Shown here: piece by piece, positions 8,223-16,830 of the stretch | How the letters are laid out: every line of letters starts with the position of its first letter | Position numbering within the stretch: position 1 is the first letter of the stretch | NCBI RefSeq assembly: GCF_011049865.1 | Contig: NZ_DRGY01000032.1 | Coordinates: 1 to 47,242 of the forward strand | DNA from: Marinobacter antarcticus | Lineage (GTDB): Bacteria; Pseudomonadota; Gammaproteobacteria; Pseudomonadales; Oleiphilaceae | DNA length: 47,242 bases | Direction of reading: 5' to 3' | Position numbers and translations under genes: made by a program | The notes under the pieces: generated by a model | The model's database searches: none | The model's input: the letters and a program-made list of their open reading frames with translations, nothing else | Told to the model about the DNA's origin: nothing

Positions 8223-8293
8223 AAGAGTGAGCCTGATGGAGTGACTCAGCGCCGCCGGGGTCGCCCGTTCCGGCACCGGGCTGATGTCTCGTG

Positions 8294-8734
8294 CTAGAGC
8301 GCTTTTGCCATATCGAGAGTCAGATATTCGAGCTCTACCCGGCGGTTGGCGGCCCGATCATCGGGCGTCGCCAGAGGACGAGCCGAGCCCCAGCTTGCAA
8401 CGAGAATGCGCGACTCGTCGATGCCTTCTTTAACCAGAAGCCGGGCCACCGCGCTCGTGCGCAGTCGTGAAAGAAAGCGATTGTAGTCCTCGGCACCAAA
8501 ATTATCGGAGTGGCCGTGAATTTGAACACTCACGCTCGGATGCTGGCGCAGATAGGCCGCATGTTGGCAAACGGTGGATCTGTCTGGCTGGTCCAGTGAG
8601 TGCTTGTTGAAGCCGTAATGAAACCTCATCCGGTGTGGGCGGTTGCCTTGGGTCGCAAGGGCGGCCGCATCAAAGCCAGATGCCACTGCCGCTTTGGCAA
8701 TTAGCTCCGGGTTGTCTAATACGAGTACGGTCAT
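8294..8734 (-). CDS. Small OmpA-family domain protein without signal peptide
   Basis: Protein of 146 aa. The last ~110 residues form an OmpA_C-like peptidoglycan-binding domain: a variable start (RMRFHYGFNKHSL), HGHSDNFGAEDYN in the middle, LSRLRTSAVARLLV, and NRRVELEY near the end. The start at 8734 is favoured because AAGGA sits seven bases upstream. An open frame upstream to 8851 adds 39 residues that are not a clear signal peptide either. Without export the usual role, anchoring to peptidoglycan, is doubtful. It could be exported by an unusual route or have a cytoplasmic role. Confidence 0.7.
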   Translation of the reverse strand: MTVLVLDNPELIAKAAVASGFDAAALATQGNRPHRMRFHYGFNKHSLDQPDRSTVCQHAAYLRQHPSVSVQIHGHSDNFGAEDYNRFLSRLRTSAVARLLVKEGIDESRILVASWGSARPLATPDDRAANRRVELEYLTLDMAKAL

Positions 8735-8927
8735 CTGCAGTATCCTTGCTTCAAATCTTCGGTTTTTATTGTTATTCCTGCTTACTATTGGTCGAGGCAG
8801 CAATAACGGCAATTGGCGGATGGTCGACATAACCTCCGCGCTCAAAATCATTTAAGCGCGAAAATAAGACACTGGTATGATAAAAACCTGCTTTTCAGGG
8901 ACAGATTATGATGAATTGTGACCATCA

Positions 8928-10376
8928 ATGTTGATTATTCCTGCTGAGAACGCTGTTAACTGGAAACGCCCGCCCTGGGTTACCCTCGGCTTGATGCTTT
9001 CGTGCGTTCTGGTTTTCCTTTTTTATCAGGCCGGAGACAGTCGCAAGCTCCAGCAGGCAGTCGACGCCTACGTGAGTTCCGATTTGCCATTGCTGGAAGA
9101 GCCCGCTTACGAGGACTACCTGCAGCGGAAGATTCGTTTTGAAGGCGAAGATGACCAAGCGCTGGAACTGCAGCGATTTCAGGAACTGAAAGCCGGGGGC
9201 GAGCGCGCCTGGCTTGCGGCGAGCCTTTTGATGGATCGCGAGTTTTACCAGTACCTGCTGCGCAATCGCGATATTATCTGGGCCCCGGCAGACCGCGTGC
9301 TCTGGCTGGAACAGCGCAGCCGCATTGAAGAAACCTACATGGAGCGTTTGAGCGCTCAACAACTCGGGCTGATTCCGGCACAGCTGTCTTTGGGAACCCT
9401 GGTTACCTACCAGTTCCTGCACGGCGGCTGGGGCCATATTATTGGTAACCTGATTTTCTTGTTCCTGCTGGGCTTTACGGTTGAAAAAGCACTCGGCCCG
9501 GGCCGGTATCTTCTGGCTTATCTTTTGTGCGGCGCATTATCCGGCGCCGTCTTCACCGTTTTCTCGCTCGGCAGTTATATCCCGCTGGTGGGCGCGTCCG
9601 GCTCGATTTCCGGGCTGATGGGCATGTACGTCGCCATTTACGGGTTGAAAAAAATTCGTTTTTTCTACTTTCTCGGTGTGTATTTCAACTACTTTCGGGC
9701 GCCCGCGTTGGCCATACTTCCGGTGTGGCTGGGCAAGGAAATATACGATTACTGGTTTGCCGGCGCGACCGGAGTTGCCTACCTGGCGCACGCCGGCGGT
9801 TTGGTGGCAGGTGCAGGATTAGTATGGCTGCTGGGTAAAAGTTGGCTTCAGGTAAGCGAGGCGTTTTTTGAGCCGCAAGAGAACGAACAGGACGAACGCT
9901 TCACAACCGGCTATGCCCAGGCCATGGCAAGTCTGGGGCGCATGGATTTTGATCTGGCCAGACGCCAGTTCGAGGCCATGCGTGAACAGTACCCGGACAG
10001 GCCTATTTTGCTGGAGCACCTGTACAACCTGGCCAAACTGCGCCCGGACAGGCCTGAATACCTGTCTCGCACCCGCGAACTGATGAACGACACCTTGAGT
10101 CGCCGGCAGCCCGAGCAAATGATTGCGACCTGGCAGGAATACCTGAGCAAAGGGGAAAGCCATCACCCGCTTGCCGCGCAGGATCACAACCGAGTGTTGT
10201 TCACCAGCCTTCGGCAACACGATCTCAAGGCTGCAGAAAAGGCCTTTGAGCGGCTGCGAGGTGCCGATGATCCGGTGTTGACGGCAGAAGCCTGTCGGCT
10301 ACTCGCCGAAGAATTCGAAAAGCTGCAAATGGCGCCCAAAGCACGCCATTACCGGCAGTTGCTTCAGGCGAGTTGA
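8928..10376 (+). CDS. Rhomboid-family intramembrane serine protease with C-terminal helical domain
   Basis: Multi-pass membrane protease of 482 aa. The rhomboid core spans about residues 145-305. It shows HGGWGHIIGN (His165, His170, Asn174), the catalytic serine in GASGS (Ser224) and the catalytic histidine in AYLAHAGG (His288). A first membrane helix is near 17-33, followed by a periplasmic or cytoplasmic insert of ~110 residues. The C-terminal 170 residues are soluble and helical and look like tetratricopeptide-type repeats. The gene ends nine bases before palindrome copy 2 and converges on a membrane protein that also has C-terminal helical repeats. Natural substrates are unknown. Confidence 0.88.
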   Translation: MLIIPAENAVNWKRPPWVTLGLMLSCVLVFLFYQAGDSRKLQQAVDAYVSSDLPLLEEPAYEDYLQRKIRFEGEDDQALELQRFQELKAGGERAWLAASLLMDREFYQYLLRNRDIIWAPADRVLWLEQRSRIEETYMERLSAQQLGLIPAQLSLGTLVTYQFLHGGWGHIIGNLIFLFLLGFTVEKALGPGRYLLAYLLCGALSGAVFTVFSLGSYIPLVGASGSISGLMGMYVAIYGLKKIRFFYFLGVYFNYFRAPALAILPVWLGKEIYDYWFAGATGVAYLAHAGGLVAGAGLVWLLGKSWLQVSEAFFEPQENEQDERFTTGYAQAMASLGRMDFDLARRQFEAMREQYPDRPILLEHLYNLAKLRPDRPEYLSRTRELMNDTLSRRQPEQMIATWQEYLSKGESHHPLAAQDHNRVLFTSLRQHDLKAAEKAFERLRGADDPVLTAEACRLLAEEFEKLQMAPKARHYRQLLQAS

Positions 10377-10384
10377 TGGTGGTC

Positions 10385-10495
10385 GGGAAACTGAGGGACG
10401 GGTGTTCCAAAACACGCTGTGAATACCTCCCTGTACGCTCGGCTCCGCCATCCATGGCTCCGCACGGTTTTGGAACACCCGTCCCTCAGTTTCCC
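10385..10495. repeat. Dispersed palindrome, copy 2 (perfect 29-bp arms)
   Basis: The left arm 10385-10413 and right arm 10467-10495 are perfect inverted complements (29/29). They flank the 53-base core 10414-10466. The core differs from copy 1 at two bases and from copy 3 at one. On the minus strand the two hexaloops are AGGGAG (within ACAGGGAGGT) and ATGGAT. The element exactly fills the gap between the rhomboid gene and the convergent gene, and its right arm contains the stop codon and last codons of that gene. It could end transcripts from both sides, but has no U-tract. Confidence 0.93.
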
Positions 10496-11949
10496 TGGTC
10501 CGGCGTTGCGAATGACGCCTTGGGACCTTTCAAGAGTTCTCGCTTCTCAATCTGGTCCAGAAACACCGGAATCTGCGGGTGCAATGGGTGATTGGTGCAG
10601 CGCTTCTGGATAAACGTCAAAAAGGCCCTCGCCTTTTCCCACTGGCTCAACCCGTTGGCCAACGTTTGTGCAACCAGCAGGTAGGCCGGGGCTAGCTCGT
10701 CGCTTTCCGGGAAACGTTTGTGGAAATCCTGCAACAGTCGCAGCGCCTGCTTGAAGTGCCCCTTTTGATAAAGAAAACGAGCGCAGCGAACGGCTAACTC
10801 CGGGTCATCCAGTTTGAAACCCGACTCCGCAAATTCCAGAATACCGAGAACGGACGCTATGCCTTCTCCGTCGTTTCGATCCGCCAGCCAGCCCAGAATT
10901 CGTGGGTGGTATTGGTAAAGTTCAGTCGCGTCGTTTTGGGCAATTAAAAGCTTATAAAGTTGGCCGATACGCACCGGATCATCCCGGTTTTGTTTTAACG
11001 TCTCCTTGAGCATGCTCTGGACGCGATCGTAGTTGCCGTCTTTCAAATTCATATCAATGTCTGCATCAAAGCGGTTGCCTCGATCCCGCTGGTGCCTATC
11101 CGCATTGGAGGCATCGTCTTGGGTATCGGCAGAAAATCCTAATTCCTCCTGATACTGAAATAGCAGATAGCCAAGCATATTGAACAGAATCAGCGTAAAG
11201 GTGCTGTTCAAAAAGCCGGATAAGGGTTGGGATAACCAGAACGGAAAGTGGGTCAGCGCAAAGTCCTGCGCCACACCGGAGGCCATCGTCAGCAGAATGA
11301 GGTAGCCGTACAACAGGAAGTAGGGCGTGCCTATGCGGGAAATCAGCACCGCCAGGTTCATGGGGTTAACCGCTGCGCCCACAGAGCGCTCCATGGCCAG
11401 CACCATGATGCTGGCGGGCAGCGCCAGTAGCACAAACGCCAGCGCCAGCATCATCAGCCCCGGGCCGCCCAGCATGGCAGCAGTGCCAACCAGCCCGCCC
11501 ATCACAATGAACACCAGCAGTTGGAGAATAACGATGTTGAATCCACTGCCGGTAAACGCAACAGACACCGACGGCGGCTTCAGATGGCCCTCGGCCGTGT
11601 GGTTGATCACTGCGTAAGTGTATTTGAACAGCGCCAGTGCCAGTACCAGCCAAATCAGGATGCCAATCAGGTTGGCCGGGGCAAAAATCGGTACCAGTGT
11701 ACAGATGGCGATAACGATTAACGGATCAGTGTGAAAAGGATAACGAAAAAAAGATCCAATCCGGTTCCAGAATGGTACTACCTCAGTCGCAGCACCCAGA
11801 TACCGCATGGCTTTGCTGCATGCAGGGCATAGCGCCTTGCGCTTTCGAGTGTCGGCGTCTGGCATGCAGCGGGTGCAGTAGTGAATCTGACATTCACCGC
11901 AGTGCCATTTGGCAGGGTCGCCCGGGTGGTAATGGCAATCGTGTTTCAT
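10486..11949 (-). CDS. Zinc-ribbon/B-box-like membrane protein with C-terminal helical repeats
   Basis: Protein of 487 aa with no firm family name. The N-terminal 50 residues hold eight Cys/His ligands (CHYH, CGEC, CTRC, CPAC) resembling a B-box or treble zinc finger. Residues ~70-270 contain about six hydrophobic helices (DUF4013/Yip1-like layout). The C-terminal ~170 residues are soluble TPR-like helices (LYQKGHFKQALRLLQDF). The architecture is similar in outline to rhomboid-partner membrane proteins, and it is convergent with a rhomboid gene. Its last codons and stop lie in the right arm of palindrome copy 2. Function is unknown. A scaffold or quality-control role is speculation. Confidence 0.7.
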   Translation of the reverse strand: MKHDCHYHPGDPAKWHCGECQIHYCTRCMPDADTRKRKALCPACSKAMRYLGAATEVVPFWNRIGSFFRYPFHTDPLIVIAICTLVPIFAPANLIGILIWLVLALALFKYTYAVINHTAEGHLKPPSVSVAFTGSGFNIVILQLLVFIVMGGLVGTAAMLGGPGLMMLALAFVLLALPASIMVLAMERSVGAAVNPMNLAVLISRIGTPYFLLYGYLILLTMASGVAQDFALTHFPFWLSQPLSGFLNSTFTLILFNMLGYLLFQYQEELGFSADTQDDASNADRHQRDRGNRFDADIDMNLKDGNYDRVQSMLKETLKQNRDDPVRIGQLYKLLIAQNDATELYQYHPRILGWLADRNDGEGIASVLGILEFAESGFKLDDPELAVRCARFLYQKGHFKQALRLLQDFHKRFPESDELAPAYLLVAQTLANGLSQWEKARAFLTFIQKRCTNHPLHPQIPVFLDQIEKRELLKGPKASFATPDQGN

Positions 11950-12348
11950 GGTTGAAGAAGAGCCTGCCTGGATAAAAATAGGCCTTCATGATCGCAAATA
12001 TAGTGACTAAAGAATACGTCAAGGTGGCCGCATAACACTGGGTTGGCGATACTTTTCCAAAAACGGGGCAACCTACTTTTTCATGGCAAGACGGCTCATT
12101 TGAAACTCATTCCGATTACGTTAGTACTGATCGCCTTTATCCTCGCCGCCGCTTTGCCCTTTGCCCAGAGCCGGCTTGAGCGTGGTGTTTTTCGGGTATC
12201 GGAGCTGCGTCACCCGATCTGGATTTGCCACGGGTAAGCGCTGACCTGGCACGGCTTTTGGCAAAGGTTGGGGGTTAAGCGTCCAGGCCAGGTTTTCTAA
12301 ACAACATGAGTCGCCAGCACAGGTCTGGTTTAAATATGAGGTGTCAAT
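11950..12348. other. Intergenic region before the chemotaxis transducer
   Basis: A 399-base gap between divergent genes. It should contain the promoters of the minus-strand zinc-ribbon protein and the plus-strand chemotaxis transducer, but no hexamer pair stood out. The only coding candidate is the small hydrophobic frame ending at 12237. GAGG at 12339-12342 serves the GTG start of the transducer. Confidence 0.4.
12100..12237 (+). CDS. Possible small secreted or membrane peptide
   Basis: A frame of 64 codons (12043-12237) contains, from a TTG near 12100, a 45-residue peptide starting MKLIPITLVLIAFILAAALP. This looks like a signal peptide or single membrane helix, followed by a basic/polar tail. 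There is no clear ribosome binding site and no recognised family. It may be a real small gene or a chance hydrophobic frame. Confidence 0.25.
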   Translation: MKLIPITLVLIAFILAAALPFAQSRLERGVFRVSELRHPIWICHG

Positions 12349-13869
12349 GTGAGTTCAATCAATAACATTCAGGGATTGCGTCAGCAAGAATTGCTCAGAG
12401 TGGATCGCACGATCTTCTGGCTGTTACTGGCGCATGTGCCGATAGTAGGCCTGTTGGTGCCCTGGAACTACGGAACCTATAGCTTTGCCATGGTGGCATC
12501 GCTTGTAATTGGTGGGCTGGTCGTTGTCGGTTACAGCTTGCTGCGAGGCACTCGGGCCTGCGGCGTGCTGTTTTGTCTGTGCCTGATGCTGTTCTCTGCC
12601 ACCATGATTCAGGCCCAGCTTGGGCGTATTGAAATGCACTTTCATATTTTCGCTGCGCTGGCGTTGACCATTGCTTATCGTGATTGGTTGCCGGTGTTCG
12701 CCGCAGCGGCGTTGATAGCGGTGCACCATGTTGTGTTGACAGCGCTGCAGCTCTCGAACGTTACAATCGGCGACATGCCCATTATCGTGTTCAATTACGG
12801 CGGCAGCTGGTCGATAACTGGGTTGCACGCGGCGTTTGTGGTGTTTGAGGCCAGTGTCGTGTCGTTTTTTGCCGTCAGAATGGCCGCCGAACAGGCGCGT
12901 TCCTGGAAAATGATTGCGCTGGTCAACGCGTTTGACGACGAACAGGATCTTCGCGGTCGTCTGGATAACCCGACACACGATCTGGCCGCGAGCGCATTCA
13001 ATACCATGATGGCGCGATTCGCCGAATTGATTGTGTCTGTGCGGGCGCTGTCCGGTCAGCTGCATAACAGCGTTTCAGCGCTTACCGCAGCCGGCGCCTC
13101 TACTGGCCGCATTATGGATGCTCAGCAGGTTCAGACCGACCAGGCTGCCGCTGCCACTAACCAGATGACCGCAACGATCCAGGATGTGGCGCAAAACGCG
13201 CAGTCTGCAGCCGAAGCGGCAACGCGCTCGGCGAGTGCGTCTACCGAGGGCGCGCGCCATATCAAGAGCGCGATTGTCATGACCGAAGCCACCAACACGG
13301 CACTGATCGACGCCTCACGTATGGTCACCGAGCTGGTAGATAAGGTGCAGTCTATCGGAACGTTCATTACCTCAATCAATGATATTTCAGACCAGACTAA
13401 CCTGCTTGCACTGAATGCGGCAATCGAGGCTGCCCGCGCCGGTGAGCACGGCCGTGGTTTTGCCGTAGTGGCGGATGAAGTTCGTAACCTGTCGCGGCGA
13501 ACCCAGGATTTCACTACGGAAATCCGCGCCACGATGGATGGCTTGGCAAACGTTTCGGAAGCCACTCTGGCGGCGATCGAAATGGGGCAGACCCGATCCA
13601 GGGAAACCCTGGGTGCCATGAGTCAGACCGGCACGGCCATTGCGGATATTGAAGCGGCGATTGCTGAGGTAAACGGCATGAATCTGCAAATTGCCTCGGC
13701 CACCGAACAGCAGGCGGTTGCGTCCGGGCAGATAAATGGCAGTGTCCAGCAGGTGGCAGAGCAGAGCCAGAGTGTGCTCCGGGAAGCCGCGAAGTCGCAG
13801 GCCATGGTTGCAGATGTTGAGCGCATGATTGCAGAAGTTGATGCGTTGATCGCCGATTACAAAGCGTGA
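12349..13869 (+). CDS. Methyl-accepting chemotaxis protein with multi-helix membrane sensor
   Basis: Chemotaxis transducer of 506 aa. The N-terminal ~190 residues are about six hydrophobic helices instead of the usual two helices with a periplasmic domain, so the sensor is probably within the membrane or detects the membrane state. A short linker precedes the coiled signalling domain with the hairpin tip near residues 345-375 ([20 protein letters not shown]), which binds CheA and CheW. The start is GTG at 12349, preceded by GAGG. There is no chemotaxis operon nearby, so it works with kinase genes elsewhere. It lacks a C-terminal pentapeptide for CheR tethering. Confidence 0.9.
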   Translation: MSSINNIQGLRQQELLRVDRTIFWLLLAHVPIVGLLVPWNYGTYSFAMVASLVIGGLVVVGYSLLRGTRACGVLFCLCLMLFSATMIQAQLGRIEMHFHIFAALALTIAYRDWLPVFAAAALIAVHHVVLTALQLSNVTIGDMPIIVFNYGGSWSITGLHAAFVVFEASVVSFFAVRMAAEQARSWKMIALVNAFDDEQDLRGRLDNPTHDLAASAFNTMMARFAELIVSVRALSGQLHNSVSALTAAGASTGRIMDAQQVQTDQAAAATNQMTATIQDVAQNAQSAAEAATRSASASTEGARHIKSAIVMTEATNTALIDASRMVTELVDKVQSIGTFITSINDISDQTNLLALNAAIEAARAGEHGRGFAVVADEVRNLSRRTQDFTTEIRATMDGLANVSEATLAAIEMGQTRSRETLGAMSQTGTAIADIEAAIAEVNGMNLQIASATEQQAVASGQINGSVQQVAEQSQSVLREAAKSQAMVADVERMIAEVDALIADYKA

Positions 13870-14001
13870 TAACGGCTTTTCGGCGAAGGCATTCAGGCGT
13901 TCCATTCACCGGCTGAATAACGAACATTGCCGGCGGAGAGTTGAAGTCTGCCGAAACAATGCGATAGTAATAGGATAGCCACTCGTCGCAGGAGGCATTA
14001 C

Positions 14002-16770
14002 ATGTCGAACGTTACTAAAAATCAGGACAGCCTGAATACTCTGAGCAGTTTGCAGGCAGGCAATCGCACATACCATTATTACAGTTTGCCCAAAGCGGCT
14101 GAATCGCTCGGCGATCTCAGCCGTCTTCCTTTTTCATTGAAAGTGCTTCTGGAAAACCTGTTACGTAATGAAGATGGCGTAACGGTAGATCAAAGTCACA
14201 TCAATGCCATGGTTCACTGGCTCAAAGACCAGCGCTCAGACACCGAGATTCAGTTCCGCCCCGCCCGTGTATTGATGCAGGATTTTACCGGCGTGCCCGG
14301 TGTGGTCGATCTGGCTGCCATGCGTGAAGCGGTCAAACGGGCTGGTAAGGATCCTGCGCTGATAAATCCGCTGTCTCCGGTGGACCTGGTGATCGATCAC
14401 TCGGTGATGGTCGACAAATTCGGCACTCCCTCTGCGTTCGGGCAAAACGTCGCCATCGAGATGGAACGCAATCAGGAGCGCTATGAGTTTTTGCGCTGGG
14501 GCCAGCAGGCCTTTGATAACTTTAGCGTGGTTCCGCCGGGAACCGGTATCTGCCATCAGGTGAACCTGGAGTACCTTGGTAAAACCGTGTGGCATAAAAA
14601 GCAGGGCGATAAAATCATAGCCTATCCGGACACGCTGGTGGGAACCGACTCCCACACCACCATGATCAACGGCCTCGGCATTCTTGGCTGGGGTGTTGGC
14701 GGTATCGAGGCAGAAGCCGCCATGCTTGGGCAGCCGGTTTCCATGCTGATCCCGGAAGTAGTGGGCTTCAAGGTGTCTGGCAAACTGCGTGAAGGCATAA
14801 CGGCTACGGACCTAGTGCTTACTGTTACCGAAATGCTGCGCTCAAAAGGCGTGGTCGGGAAGTTTGTGGAATTCTACGGTGATGGGCTTAAAGACATGCC
14901 TGTGGCAGATCGTGCCACCATTGCCAACATGTCTCCTGAGTATGGGGCAACCTGCGGGTTTTTCCCTGTGGACGAGCAAACGCTCAACTACCTGCGTTTG
15001 ACCGGCCGTGAAGACGAGCAGATCGAATTGGTTGAGGCCTATGCCAAAGCCCAGGGCTTGTGGCGTGAACCCGGTCATGAGCCTACCTACACGGCCACCC
15101 TTGAGCTTGACATGGATGATGTGGAAGCCAGTATGGCCGGCCCGAAACGCCCGCAAGACCGCGTTGCATTGAAGAATATGAAATCGACGTTTGAGTTGCT
15201 GATGGCAACCGCCGAAGGTGCGCCGGAGGCGAGCGATGGCCGTGAAAGCAACCTCGAATCGGAGGGTGGCCAAACGGCGGTGGGCGTGGATGACAGCTAC
15301 CACCACCCGTCGAGCCAGCATCTGGAGCTGAACGGAACGAAAACCCGGTTGGACCCGGGTGCAGTGGTTATTGCCGCTATTACGTCGTGCACCAATACAT
15401 CCAACCCCAGCGTTATGATGGCCGCTGGCCTGATCGCCCAGAAAGCCGTCGCCAAAGGCCTGAAAACCAAACCCTGGGTGAAGACGTCCCTGGCTCCCGG
15501 CTCCAAAGTGGTAACCGACTACCTGCGTGTAGGCGGTTTTCAGGACGATCTGAACGAACTCGGGTTTAATCTGGTTGGTTACGGTTGTACTACCTGTATC
15601 GGTAACTCCGGCCCGCTGCCAGACGCCGTTGAAAAAGCCGTTGTTGATGGTGACATCACTGTGGCCTCCGTGCTTTCCGGCAACCGCAACTTTGAGGGCC
15701 GAGTGCATCCCCTGGTGAAAACCAACTGGCTGGCATCGCCCCCCCTGGTTGTGGCTTATGCCCTGGCGGGTAATGTGCGCCTGGATATGGACAAGGAACC
15801 ACTGGGCGAGGACAACGAAGGCAACCCCGTATTCCTGAAGGACCTGTGGCCAAGCCAGCAGGAAGTGGCCGAAGCGGTAGAGAAAGTGAAAACCGACATG
15901 TACCGCAAAGAATACGCCGAAGTGTTTGACGGTGACGACACCTGGAAGGCCATTAAGGTACCTGAGAGCAAGGTGTATGAGTGGTCGGAAAAGTCTACGT
16001 ACATTCAGCATCCTCCATTCTTTGACGGCATGAGTGAAGAGCCTGAGCCGATTGAAGACGTACAGGACGCGCGAATTCTTGCGCTGTTGGGTGATTCGGT
16101 CACCACCGATCACATCTCTCCGGCCGGTTCGTTCAAGGCCGATTCTCCGGCGGGCAAATACCTGCAGGAACACGGGGTAGATCCGAAAGATTTCAACTCG
16201 TACGGCTCCCGCCGTGGTAACCACGAAGTGATGATGCGCGGCACCTTCGCCAACGTACGTATCCGTAATGAAATGCTGGAGAACGTTGAAGGTGGTTTCA
16301 CGAAATTTGTGCCCACCGGCGAACAGATGCCCATTTACGACGCCGCCATGAAGTATCAGGAGCAGGGCACACCCCTTGTTGTGATTGCCGGTAAGGAATA
16401 CGGCACTGGCTCCAGTCGCGACTGGGCCGCCAAGGGTACGCGGTTGTTGGGCGTCCGCGCGGTTGTGGCGGAGTCTTATGAGCGGATTCACCGTTCCAAT
16501 CTGATTGGTATGGGCGTTATGCCGTTACAGTTTCCCGAAGGCACGGATCGCAAGAGCCTGAAGCTGACCGGAGAAGAAACCATCACCATCAACGGATTGT
16601 CTGGTGAGATAAAGCCGGGTCAGACCCTGACCATGACGGTGACGTATAAGGATGGCGCAACCGCAAGCTGCGATCTGAAGTCGCGGATTGATACCGCCAA
16701 CGAGGCCGTGTATTTCATCCACGGCGGCATCCTGCACTATGTGGTACGTGAAATGCTGAAGTCTGTCTGA
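14002..16770 (+). CDS. acnA: Aconitate hydratase A
   Basis: TCA-cycle enzyme converting citrate to isocitrate through cis-aconitate, 922 aa (E. coli AcnA is 891). The three cysteines that hold the [4Fe-4S] cluster are Cys463 ([10 protein letters not shown]), Cys529 and Cys532 ([11 protein letters not shown]). The N-terminal substrate loop ([13 protein letters not shown]) and the C-terminal swivel domain ([15 protein letters not shown]) are intact. A low-complexity insertion of about 25 residues near 410-435 accounts for the extra length; similar loops occur in Pseudomonas-type AcnA. The ATG has a strong AGGAGG site nine bases upstream. Transcription ends at the hairpin 16795-16830. Confidence 0.97.
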   Translation: MSNVTKNQDSLNTLSSLQAGNRTYHYYSLPKAAESLGDLSRLPFSLKVLLENLLRNEDGVTVDQSHINAMVHWLKDQRSDTEIQFRPARVLMQDFTGVPGVVDLAAMREAVKRAGKDPALINPLSPVDLVIDHSVMVDKFGTPSAFGQNVAIEMERNQERYEFLRWGQQAFDNFSVVPPGTGICHQVNLEYLGKTVWHKKQGDKIIAYPDTLVGTDSHTTMINGLGILGWGVGGIEAEAAMLGQPVSMLIPEVVGFKVSGKLREGITATDLVLTVTEMLRSKGVVGKFVEFYGDGLKDMPVADRATIANMSPEYGATCGFFPVDEQTLNYLRLTGREDEQIELVEAYAKAQGLWREPGHEPTYTATLELDMDDVEASMAGPKRPQDRVALKNMKSTFELLMATAEGAPEASDGRESNLESEGGQTAVGVDDSYHHPSSQHLELNGTKTRLDPGAVVIAAITSCTNTSNPSVMMAAGLIAQKAVAKGLKTKPWVKTSLAPGSKVVTDYLRVGGFQDDLNELGFNLVGYGCTTCIGNSGPLPDAVEKAVVDGDITVASVLSGNRNFEGRVHPLVKTNWLASPPLVVAYALAGNVRLDMDKEPLGEDNEGNPVFLKDLWPSQQEVAEAVEKVKTDMYRKEYAEVFDGDDTWKAIKVPESKVYEWSEKSTYIQHPPFFDGMSEEPEPIEDVQDARILALLGDSVTTDHISPAGSFKADSPAGKYLQEHGVDPKDFNSYGSRRGNHEVMMRGTFANVRIRNEMLENVEGGFTKFVPTGEQMPIYDAAMKYQEQGTPLVVIAGKEYGTGSSRDWAAKGTRLLGVRAVVAESYERIHRSNLIGMGVMPLQFPEGTDRKSLKLTGEETITINGLSGEIKPGQTLTMTVTYKDGATASCDLKSRIDTANEAVYFIHGGILHYVVREMLKSV

Positions 16771-16794
16771 GCCCACTGTAGTCCGGTTCAGATC

Positions 16795-16830
16795 AAAAAC
16801 GGCAGCTTTTTAACAAGCTGCCGTTTTTTT
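16795..16830. terminator. Bidirectional terminator between acnA and the convergent kinase gene
   Basis: An 11-bp perfect stem (16798-16808 with 16815-16825) closes a six-base loop, with an A-run before it and seven Ts after. It works in both directions. The stop codon of the minus-strand kinase gene (16810-16812) lies in the loop, so its last codons form the stem. Confidence 0.93.

Noticed and set aside
14842..16491. 549-codon minus-strand frame
   Set aside because: It is antisense to acnA, a full-length conserved enzyme, and has no recognisable domain; it is a codon-bias shadow.
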